5,453 nt of DNA from Bacteroidota bacterium. GTDB lineage: Bacteria > Bacteroidota > Ignavibacteria > UBA10030 > UBA8401. The notes under the pieces were generated by a model. It was given only the letters and a program-made list of their open reading frames with translations, was not told where the DNA came from and did not search any database. The translations under genes were made by a program, and so were the position numbers. Positions 1 through 5,453 of this stretch are shown here, in pieces (within the stretch, counting starts at the first letter, position 1; each line of letters begins with the position of its first letter). Location of the stretch: positions 1 to 5,453 of the forward strand of contig JAVBYH010000147.1 of assembly GCA_030824175.1 (NCBI GenBank). Reading direction: 5' to 3'.

Positions 1-955
1 CGACAAGAAGCGAGATGCTCGCGATCGCCCCCATGACGATGTTGAAAATGCGCTGCGTCTGCTGGCTCTGTTCCACGAGCGCCTCCGGCACGATGATCTC
101 GTAATCGTCCACGCCGTAATGCCGCCGCTCCATGATCCGCCGCACGATGCCCGTCGCCTCTCCCAGGTCGGAGCCCGCTGCAATCTTCACCGCCAACTGA
201 TCGATTTTCGGATGCGGCGCCTTGTCCTGCGCCTGCTCGACACCGTTGATCGTCGTCGTGGGGCGTTGGTCCGTGGACGGGTGCGAGAGCTTCAGCTGCG
301 CGGTGGTGAGCGGGATGTAGACATCCATGTTCAAATTCCGTATGGCGATCGCATCCGCCTTCTTGCCCGGCGTTGCGCGGCGGTCCATCACGCCGATCAC
401 CGTGAACCAGAGATTGTCGATCTTGATGCGCTTGTCGATCGGGTTTCTGAACTGAAACAGGGCCTCCTTCACGTCGCCGCCGATGACGCACACGTTTTCC
501 TGCGTGTCCACGTGATGCTGCAGGATGAAGGACCCGGACTGCATCCGGTAGTTGAACGCCTGCAGGAACTCCGGCGTCGTGCCGACGATCTTCGCGTCCT
601 TGCGGGCGCTCCTGTAGAGCACCGGGGTCGTCTTCTCCCACTGCGGCACGATCGCCTCGACGAACGGACAGATCTCGCGGAGCGCCATGCCGTCCCGCAT
701 CTCGAGCCCCGGCGAGAAGTTCGCCTTCGCCTTGCCGAAACTCTGCTGCGTCGGTTCCTTGGCGCGGATGATGACGTTGTTCACGCCCATCAATTGTATC
801 TGCTCCAGGGCCTCCTGGCGCGCGCCCTCGCCGATGGAGAGCATCGCGATCACCGCCGCGACGCCGAATATGATGCCGAGCGCCGTCAGGATCGAGCGCG
901 TTTTGTGCGTCAACAGACCGGCCATGCCGATGGCGATGTTCTGGGGGATGTTCAC
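1..955 (-). CDS. MacB-type ABC transporter permease, stand-alone, C-terminus beyond the window
   Basis: Inner-membrane permease of a MacAB/lipoprotein-release type ABC exporter, which couples cytoplasmic ATP hydrolysis to conformational changes in the periplasm. I translated it from the GTG at 955-953; 318 codons lie in the window and the frame stays open to the left edge. Residues about 21-41 form TM1, including the family-typical stretch LGIIFGVAAVIAMLSIGEGA. Residues about 42-285 are the periplasmic core domain (MacB_PCD), with hallmarks such as VIGGDVKEALF near 157-167, FTVIGVMDR near 184-191 and VYIPLTTAQ near 212-220. TM2 begins near residue 303 (RIFNIVMGAIASISLLV). The protein opens directly at TM1, so there is no fused ATP-binding domain as in E. 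coli MacB; a separate ATPase gene is expected. The start overlaps the stop of the adaptor gene by four bases (GTGA), which suggests translational coupling. The exported substrate cannot be inferred. Usual stand-alone length is about 400 residues, so about 80-100 are missing. Confidence 0.92.
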   Translation of the reverse strand, partial: MNIPQNIAIGMAGLLTHKTRSILTALGIIFGVAAVIAMLSIGEGARQEALEQIQLMGVNNVIIRAKEPTQQSFGKAKANFSPGLEMRDGMALREICPFVEAIVPQWEKTTPVLYRSARKDAKIVGTTPEFLQAFNYRMQSGSFILQHHVDTQENVCVIGGDVKEALFQFRNPIDKRIKIDNLWFTVIGVMDRRATPGKKADAIAIRNLNMDVYIPLTTAQLKLSHPSTDQRPTTTINGVEQAQDKAPHPKIDQLAVKIAAGSDLGEATGIVRRIMERRHYGVDDYEIIVPEALVEQSQQTQRIFNIVMGAIASISLLV

Positions 956-2238
956 TGCTTCGCCTCTTTCTGGGCGTCTGCGGATTTCATCTGCGTGCCG
1001 GCGTCCTTCACCGTCGGATCTCTGAGCGCAACCATGTCTCCCTCGCGCAGCCCCTCGGTAACGATGATGTGATTGCTGTTCTTCACGCCGAGCTTGACGT
1101 CCTGTCGCCGGGGCCGCATGCCATTCATCGTGTAGACCACCGTCGCACCCTCTTTCTCGAAGACCGACTCGATCGGGATGAAGACCGCCTTCGGGATCGT
1201 CTCGATGATGATCTCGTTGCCCGTCGTCATGCCCGGCTTCAGGATCGGATCCTTGCCGTCGATGCCGATGATCACTTCGAACGTCTTCAGGTTCGACGCC
1301 TGGTTCTTCTGCTGGCCGATCGTGCCGACCTCGACGACGGTGCCTGCGAACTGCTTGTCCGGGAACGCGTCGAGCGCGATCTTCACCGCTAGTCCCTTCC
1401 TCACCTTGCTGATGTCGACCTCGTTGATGTTCGTCACAACCTGCATCCTCGACAGGTCGGGGAGGCTCACGAGCGACATGCCCGGCCATGGCGTGTTGCC
1501 GACGGAGATCTTCCTGCCAGTGTTCCAGTTGATCTCGTACACCACGAGTCCCGGAATCGGCGCCTTCATCGTATAGAGGATCTTCTCGTCGTTCGCGCGT
1601 TTGATATCCGATTCGATCTGCCGGATGCGAAGCATGAACTTGCTTGTCTCCGTCTTGTCCACGATCACCTGCGTGGCGATCTTCTTCTTGGTCTGTTCCC
1701 ACGCGATGCGGCTTTTCTGCAGGCTGATGTCCGCCTCCTTGCGCGCCACATCGGATTCGAATTTCATCTTCTCCACCTGCAGCTTCGCCTGGTCGTAGGT
1801 GAGCTCCGCGTTCGTGAGCGATGCATCCTGATCGGAATTGCGATACGCCTGATCGGCCATCATCTTCTCGTAATCGGAGCGTGCGATGCTCAGATCGTTT
1901 TCCTTGTCCGAGATCTGCTTGTCCACATCCGTCGTGGCGAAGCGCAGCACATCGTCGCCGGCCTTCACCGTCGTGCCCTCGGGCACGAGATAGACGATCT
2001 GCAGCTGGCCCGCGCGTGTGCGGGGTGTGGTGAGCGTCACGGAATTGGCGGCGCGGATCTCGCCGCTCACCGAAATGCTCACCGTAAAATCACCCTGCTT
2101 CACCGCTGTGGCGGCGACGGAGGAGGAATCGGGCACGGCATAGACAATAAGCGCACCGGCCACGAGGAGGACGCCGATGCCGGGCAGTATGTATTTTTTG
2201 TCACGGAAGCGCTGCATGGACGCTAAGAATGTTTTCAT
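952..2238 (-). CDS. HlyD/MacA-family periplasmic adaptor (membrane fusion protein)
   Basis: Periplasmic adaptor that bridges an inner-membrane ABC permease to an outer-membrane TolC-like channel. With the ATG at 2238 it has 428 residues, a normal family length. A short basic N-terminus is followed by one membrane anchor at about 16-35 (YILPGIGVLLVAGALIVYAV). There is no cysteine anywhere, so it is not a lipoprotein. Residues about 45-105 hold the first barrel and lipoyl half (GEIRAANSVTL, then VPEGTTVKAGDDVLRF). Residues about 105-220 are a charged, heptad-like alpha-helical hairpin. The second lipoyl half follows at about 224-250 (MKAPIPGLVVYEINW). A beta-barrel domain lies at about 260-345 (DLSRMQVVTNINEVDISKV, LKPGMTTG) and a membrane-proximal domain at about 346-408 (KAVFIPIESVF, VTEGLREGDMV). 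It ends in a polar tail rich in Lys, Ala and Gln. A GTG one codon upstream (2241) is an alternative start, but AAAGG at 2250-2246 is better spaced for the ATG. It is the first gene seen in an operon with the permease. Export substrate unknown. Confidence 0.93.
   Translation of the reverse strand: MKTFLASMQRFRDKKYILPGIGVLLVAGALIVYAVPDSSSVAATAVKQGDFTVSISVSGEIRAANSVTLTTPRTRAGQLQIVYLVPEGTTVKAGDDVLRFATTDVDKQISDKENDLSIARSDYEKMMADQAYRNSDQDASLTNAELTYDQAKLQVEKMKFESDVARKEADISLQKSRIAWEQTKKKIATQVIVDKTETSKFMLRIRQIESDIKRANDEKILYTMKAPIPGLVVYEINWNTGRKISVGNTPWPGMSLVSLPDLSRMQVVTNINEVDISKVRKGLAVKIALDAFPDKQFAGTVVEVGTIGQQKNQASNLKTFEVIIGIDGKDPILKPGMTTGNEIIIETIPKAVFIPIESVFEKEGATVVYTMNGMRPRRQDVKLGVKNSNHIIVTEGLREGDMVALRDPTVKDAGTQMKSADAQKEAKQ
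963..969 (-). promoter_or_regulatory. Ribosome binding site of the permease gene
   Basis: AAAGAGG on the minus strand lies inside the last codons of the adaptor gene, seven bases before the GTG at 955. It supports the GTG start, whose bases overlap the adaptor stop codon. Seen directly; the function is inferred from spacing. Confidence 0.65.
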
Positions 2239-2245
2239 CACTGGA

Positions 2246-2250
2246 CCTTT
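2246..2250 (-). promoter_or_regulatory. Ribosome binding site of the adaptor gene
   Basis: AAAGG on the minus strand ends seven bases before the ATG at 2238 and only four before the GTG at 2241. The spacing favours the ATG as start. Confidence 0.55.
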
Positions 2251-2382
2251 CGAAGAAAAGAGAACGCAGATTCAAAGATTGGAAACAATTCGCTTGGATG
2301 CAAGCAAAAAATCCACGGTCGTTGAACTTCCGTTCCTACCGGATTGTTCCTATATTACACCCAACCGATCGTATTCTATTTG

Positions 2383-2406
2383 TGTAGGGCGAGAATTATC
2401 TCGCCC
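2383..2406 (+). repeat. Palindromic repeat, left copy
   Basis: The element is TGTA followed by an inverted repeat: arm GGGCGAGA (2387-2394), loop ATTA (2395-2398), arm TCTCGCCC (2399-2406). The arms are perfectly complementary. The 24 bases match 4919-4942 in the same orientation with a single mismatch (A at 2395, T at 4931). It ends exactly where the receptor's Shine-Dalgarno sequence begins. It has no following T-run, so it does not look like an intrinsic terminator. It is best described as a REP-like dispersed palindrome; whether it is mobile or regulatory cannot be told from two copies. Confidence 0.8.
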
Positions 2407-2411
2407 AGGAG
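2407..2411 (+). promoter_or_regulatory. Ribosome binding site deciding the receptor start (TTG)
   Basis: A strong AGGAG lies five bases before the TTG at 2417-2419 and 29 bases before the first nearby ATG at 2441. The spacing fits the TTG and is far too long for the ATG. It directly abuts the 3' arm of the palindromic repeat. Confidence 0.65.
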
Positions 2412-2416
2412 AAAAT

Positions 2417-4906
2417 TTGCACAGACTTCGTCTCTATATAATGCTCGTCCAGCTCCTGCTTCCATCCATCATCTTCGGTGCTGACACCGGCGCGATCGAG
2501 GGAGTGGTGCGCGTTCCCGACGGCGACGCCGCCGGCGCGACGGTGCTCATCGATCGGACGAAACTCGGCGCCATCACGGACGCGCAGGGCCGGTTCGTCG
2601 TCGAGAATGTTCCCGCCGGCACATACGCCGTCTTCGTGCGCCTCATCGGCTACGAACAACAGGCTGCCGCTGTCGCCGAGGTGTCCGGCGGGAAACGGAC
2701 GCGCATCGACATCATGCTTCGTCTATCGGCGGTTGAAATGAAACAGGTGGAGATCACCGCCTCGAGACGCCGAGCGGCCGACGACACGCGCCCGAGCGTC
2801 GTCGGCATGACGCCGCGCGAGGCCAAATACCTTCCCGGCGCCGCGGAGGACGTGCTCCGCTCGCTCCGTTCGCTCCCCGGGGTGCTGAGCGTCAACGATT
2901 TCTCCTCACAGCTCGTGATACGCGGCTCGGGTCCCGACCAGAATTTCATCGCCATCGACGGTTTTGAAGTCATCAATCCCTACCGCCTCTACGGCTTCAT
3001 CTCCATGTTCAATCCCGAAACCGTCTCCGAGATCAGCCTCGAAACGGGAGGCTTCGGCGCGAAATACGGCGACAGACTCTCCGCCGTGCTCGATGTGCGC
3101 AACAGGGAAGGGAATGCGGACCGTCTGCTTCACGGCAAGCTGAATTCGAGCCTCACCAACGCCAACCTCATTCTCGAGGGCAGCCTTCCCACAGGAGGCT
3201 CCTGGCTCGTGTCCGCACGCCGCACGTACTACGACCTGATCCTCGCGCCGTTCCTGAAAAAAACGAAGATCGTTGAGGGGGATGTCGCCCTCCCGAACTT
3301 CCGCGACGTTCAGGGGAAGCTCGTCGTGCCCGTCGATGACAACAACAAGCTGCTCCTCACCGGCATCAGCTCGAGAGACGGCGCGCAGCTCACCTCGGGT
3401 GTCGACAGAAACAGGCCCGACAGTGTTTCGTTCCTCGACGAGTCGTATAACACGCTCGCCGGCGTCACGTGGCAGTACACGCCGTCTCCGACTGTCGTCG
3501 CCCAAACACGCGCCTCATGGTACCGCAACACAGGCGCCGGCGCGTTCGACGGCTCGTTCGTCGATCCGGCGCAGAACAGCGGCGACCTCTCGCGCTCCGA
3601 TACGCTCGGGCTCCGCTTCTTCGCATTCGGCGTCGATTACGATTATTCATACAAAAAACTCACGCTGCAGGAGATCGTCTCGGTCTCCGCCGGCGTCCAT
3701 TCCCTCGAGATGGGGGGAGGCATCGACCGCCTCACGACCGAACGCATCCGGTCCTTCCGGCTGGATGATACGTTCAAGAACCTCATCACCTCCCGGGGAC
3801 AGGCCCTGCCGCGGGATGTCACGTCCTCGCTCACGTACACACGGTGGAATCTCTTCCTCCACGACCGGATCGCCGTCCTCCCGACGCTCTTCGTGCAGCC
3901 GGGACTCCGCATGGACCGCTACGAGGTCCTCAACCGCACGTATCTGGCGCCGAGGCTTGCCGTGTCGTACGCCGTCGATCCCATCACCACCGTGCGCGCG
4001 GCGACCGGCTCGTACTACCAGTCGCCTGGAATGGAGAAGCAGGATAATCGCGCGGCGCTGGACTTTACCGCCGAAACCATGGGCACACTCCGCGCCGAGC
4101 GGGCCGACCACTTCATCGCCGGCATCGAACGGATGCTCTCCGCCGAATGGCAGATCAAGGCCGAATCGTACTACAAGCGGTTCACGGACGTCATTGTGCC
4201 GCAGAAATTCATTGGGCGCGTGTGGACCTCCACGCGTACCGACGCGCAGATCTGGCCGCCGGTGTGGAGCACGCCCGCGCAGGTCCTGCGAGATTCACTC
4301 ACCTCCACGCCCGTGAACGACGCCTCCGGGCGCTCTTACGGATTCGAAGTGATGCTGCAGAAACTCTACACGTCGTCGGGAGAAACATTATCGGGATGGA
4401 TCAGCTATGCACTCTCGTATGCCGACCGCGACAGGCACGGAGAGATCACGCCGTTCCTGTTCGACCAGCGCCACGCCGTGAACGTCGTGGCCTCGTACCG
4501 CTTCGCCGAACGCTGGGAACTCGGCGCGAATTTCACGCTGCGCTCCGGCCGCCCGTTCATCCTGGCCACCGGCGTGAAGCCGCGCCTCCGCGTTGAAACA
4601 ACGAACGGCGTGCAGAGGGCGTCCTTGGTCAGGGATGCGAAAGGGAATGTGATACTGGATGTCGAGTACGAAGTCGACAAATATTCCGGGCGGCTGTCGC
4701 TCTACCACGCGCTCGATGTGCGCGTCACGACGTATCCGCGGTGGTGGGGATTGCACTGGTCTGTGTATTTGGATGTGACGAATATCTACAATCACGCGAA
4801 CGAGCAGCAGGTCAATTATTTCATCGACGACGGCGGACGGCTTCATGAGCGCGTCACGAACGGCCTTCCCATCTTCCCGGCGCTCGGCTTCTCGCTCGCT
4901 TTCTAA
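2417..4906 (+). CDS. TonB-dependent outer-membrane receptor with CarboxypepD_reg-like domain
   Basis: Outer-membrane active transporter, energised through TonB-ExbBD, ligand unknown. From the TTG at 2417 it has 829 residues. This start gives a clean signal peptide: basic HRLR, hydrophobic core at about 7-20 (YIMLVQLLLPSIIF), probable cleavage after GA at 21-22. Starting at the ATG at 2441 (821 residues) would drop the basic n-region. Residues about 25-103 form a carboxypeptidase-regulatory-like beta-sandwich (GAIEGVV, TDAQGRFVVENVPAGTY, GYE). A TonB-box-like VEITA follows at 111-115. The plug domain spans about 125-232, with LRSLPGV, VIRGSGPDQNFIAIDG, SEISLETGGFGAKYGDRLSAVLDVRNREGN-type signatures. 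The remainder to 829 is the beta-barrel, with a late motif YLDVTNIYN and a C-terminal LGFSLAF; a final Phe is the usual BAM recognition signal. Lengths of all domains look normal and I see no frameshift. It is flanked by two copies of a palindromic repeat. It could serve iron chelate, vitamin or glycan uptake; no neighbour decides this. Confidence 0.93.
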   Translation: MHRLRLYIMLVQLLLPSIIFGADTGAIEGVVRVPDGDAAGATVLIDRTKLGAITDAQGRFVVENVPAGTYAVFVRLIGYEQQAAAVAEVSGGKRTRIDIMLRLSAVEMKQVEITASRRRAADDTRPSVVGMTPREAKYLPGAAEDVLRSLRSLPGVLSVNDFSSQLVIRGSGPDQNFIAIDGFEVINPYRLYGFISMFNPETVSEISLETGGFGAKYGDRLSAVLDVRNREGNADRLLHGKLNSSLTNANLILEGSLPTGGSWLVSARRTYYDLILAPFLKKTKIVEGDVALPNFRDVQGKLVVPVDDNNKLLLTGISSRDGAQLTSGVDRNRPDSVSFLDESYNTLAGVTWQYTPSPTVVAQTRASWYRNTGAGAFDGSFVDPAQNSGDLSRSDTLGLRFFAFGVDYDYSYKKLTLQEIVSVSAGVHSLEMGGGIDRLTTERIRSFRLDDTFKNLITSRGQALPRDVTSSLTYTRWNLFLHDRIAVLPTLFVQPGLRMDRYEVLNRTYLAPRLAVSYAVDPITTVRAATGSYYQSPGMEKQDNRAALDFTAETMGTLRAERADHFIAGIERMLSAEWQIKAESYYKRFTDVIVPQKFIGRVWTSTRTDAQIWPPVWSTPAQVLRDSLTSTPVNDASGRSYGFEVMLQKLYTSSGETLSGWISYALSYADRDRHGEITPFLFDQRHAVNVVASYRFAERWELGANFTLRSGRPFILATGVKPRLRVETTNGVQRASLVRDAKGNVILDVEYEVDKYSGRLSLYHALDVRVTTYPRWWGLHWSVYLDVTNIYNHANEQQVNYFIDDGGRLHERVTNGLPIFPALGFSLAF

Positions 4907-4918
4907 TGTGATTTTTTT

Positions 4919-4942
4919 TGTAGGGCGAGATTTATCTCGCCC
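4919..4942 (+). repeat. Palindromic repeat, right copy, overlapping the aroB 3' end
   Basis: TGTA is followed by arm GGGCGAGA (4923-4930), loop TTTA (4931-4934) and arm TCTCGCCC (4935-4942). It differs from the left copy at one base in 24. On the minus strand its 5' arm encodes the final residues of aroB, and the aroB stop TAA (4934-4932) falls in the loop. A run of eight T at 4912-4919 lies before the hairpin on the plus strand. It is therefore on the wrong side for a terminator of the receptor gene and appears as an A-run after the hairpin for aroB. Transcripts from both converging genes could carry this hairpin at their 3' ends. Confidence 0.8.
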
Positions 4943-5453
4943 CGCAATACGTTTTCAGGAATGTTATCGACTCGCGTACAATCTTCTTGCTTACGGCCTG
5001 CGGCAAATTCACCGCGCCGATCTCGGTGGGCAGCACCATGCGCACTTCTCCCGCCTTCGACTTCTTGTCGATGAGCATCGTCTTGTAGAGCTCGTCGAAG
5101 TCGAAGGAGAATTTTTTAAGGGAGGGCAGGGGAATGTCCGCAACATCCTTTGTCAGCGCGTCGAACGAATGCACGGGCAGGAGTCCGAGCTTCACGGCGA
5201 TCCACGCCTCGGCAACCATGCCCAGGATCACGCCCTCGCCGTGCTTCAGCGTCGCATATCCACCGGCCTTCTCGAGCGCATGTCCGATCGTGTGCCCGAA
5301 ATTCAGGATGGCCCGCCGCCCCTGTTCGCGTTCGTCTCCCGCCACGACCTCTGCCTTCATAGCGCAGCACGATGCGACGATGGACTGGAGCACGTTCGTG
5401 TTCCGCTCCAGGATCTTCTCATGCCACAGCGCCACGCTGTAATAAAATTCGCC
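4932..5453 (-). CDS. aroB: 3-Dehydroquinate synthase, C-terminal part (N-terminus beyond the window)
   Basis: Second enzyme of the shikimate pathway: converts 3-deoxy-D-arabino-heptulosonate 7-phosphate to 3-dehydroquinate, using NAD+ and a divalent metal, in the cytoplasm. The frame is open to the right edge (it begins GEFYYSVALW); 173 residues are visible of a usual 350-370, that is the C-terminal alpha-helical domain. Family signatures are clear: KAEVVAGDEREQGRR near 33-47, LNFGHTIGHALE near 50-61 and KHGEGVILGMVAEA near 70-83. By family knowledge the metal ligands are Glu35 (in KAEVV), His54 or His58 in the GHTxGHA motif, and His71 in the HGE motif; all are present. DKKSKAGEVRMVLPTEIG near 129-146 is the expected later motif. 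A GTG at 5435 lies inside the gene and is not the start. The last residues (GAR) and the stop are encoded within a palindromic repeat. It converges on the receptor gene across a 25-base gap. Confidence 0.96.
   Translation of the reverse strand, partial: GEFYYSVALWHEKILERNTNVLQSIVASCCAMKAEVVAGDEREQGRRAILNFGHTIGHALEKAGGYATLKHGEGVILGMVAEAWIAVKLGLLPVHSFDALTKDVADIPLPSLKKFSFDFDELYKTMLIDKKSKAGEVRMVLPTEIGAVNLPQAVSKKIVRESITFLKTYCGAR

Larger units (their letters stand above)
2239..2416. promoter_or_regulatory. Divergent intergenic region with presumed promoters for both operons
   Basis: This AT-richer gap separates the leftward adaptor-permease operon from the rightward receptor gene, so promoters for both should lie here. 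On the plus strand the best -10-like hexamer is TATATT at 2351-2356. TTGAAC at 2322-2327 resembles a -35 box, but the 23-base spacing is too long for a standard sigma-70 promoter. On the minus strand TAGAAT at 2378-2373 matches five of six -10 positions, with no convincing -35. I do not see the Bacteroidota TTTG / TAnnTTTG pair in good form. The region also contains the left copy of the palindromic repeat. Individual promoter calls are weak; only the divergent layout is firm. Confidence 0.3.

Noticed and set aside
119..1072. Long plus-strand open frame opposite the permease and adaptor
   Set aside because: Its translation is Arg/Leu/Asp-rich with no recognisable domain, and it lies antisense to two genes with clear family motifs. 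It is a high-GC shadow.
2177..2416. Eighty-codon N-terminal extension of the receptor frame
   Set aside because: It overlaps the adaptor 5' end antisense, shows no domain, and would place the signal peptide internally. The ribosome site and signal peptide support the start at 2417.
2906..3505. 199-codon minus-strand frame opposite the receptor plug and barrel
   Set aside because: There is no domain, it is antisense to a clear coding frame, and its composition is typical of a shadow frame.
3273..4316. 347-codon plus-strand frame inside the receptor gene
   Set aside because: Its product is a Ser/Arg/Pro-rich low-complexity sequence typical of an out-of-frame reading of GC-rich DNA. The receptor frame has intact barrel signatures throughout.
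2417..4906. SusC-type glycan transporter or a named siderophore receptor
   Set aside because: The length (829) is short for SusC, no SusD partner is adjacent, and no ligand-specific motif can be read. It is left as a generic TonB-dependent receptor.
4912..4942. Intrinsic terminator from the T8 tract plus hairpin
   Set aside because: The T-run precedes the hairpin on the plus strand and reads as an A-run after it on the minus strand. Neither direction has stem followed by U-tract.
2383..4942. CRISPR array or insertion sequence suggested by the repeated element
   Set aside because: There are only two copies about 2.5 kb apart, with a normal receptor gene between them. No spacers, transposase or target-site duplication are visible.

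Overview
The window holds four protein genes, two of them cut by the window edges, and little spare DNA. By eye the coding sequence is GC-rich, roughly 60%. The only long non-coding stretch is an AT-richer gap of about 180 bases near 2239-2416. The central gene is a TonB-dependent outer-membrane receptor with an N-terminal carboxypeptidase-regulatory-like (CarboxypepD_reg) domain. That architecture is typical of the Bacteroidota/Chlorobiota/Ignavibacteria assemblage and implies a diderm (two-membrane) bacterium. The phylum is an inference from domain architecture only.

Layout from left to right. From 1 to 955 on the minus strand is the first 318 residues of a MacB-type ABC transporter permease; its C-terminus lies beyond the left edge. 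From 952 to 2238 on the minus strand is its upstream partner, a HlyD/MacA-type periplasmic adaptor. The two genes overlap by four bases (GTGA) and form an operon that reads leftward. A gap at 2239-2416 separates this operon from the divergent receptor gene at 2417-4906 on the plus strand. From 4932 to 5453 on the minus strand is the C-terminal part of 3-dehydroquinate synthase (aroB), convergent with the receptor gene and only 25 bases from it.

How the genes work together. The adaptor and permease should form the periplasmic and inner-membrane parts of a tripartite efflux or export pump. The permease has no fused ATPase domain, so a separate ATP-binding subunit is expected, probably further left. 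The receptor is an outer-membrane, TonB-energised importer of unknown ligand, and nothing in the window ties it to the pump. aroB is a housekeeping shikimate-pathway gene.

The most unusual signal is a 24-base palindromic element (8-bp perfect stem, 4-base loop) present twice with one mismatch. The copies sit at the two ends of the receptor gene. The left copy abuts the receptor's Shine-Dalgarno sequence. The right copy supplies the last three codons of aroB and has the aroB stop codon in its loop. I see no evidence of a defence system, CRISPR array, transposase, RNA gene or larger novel system here.
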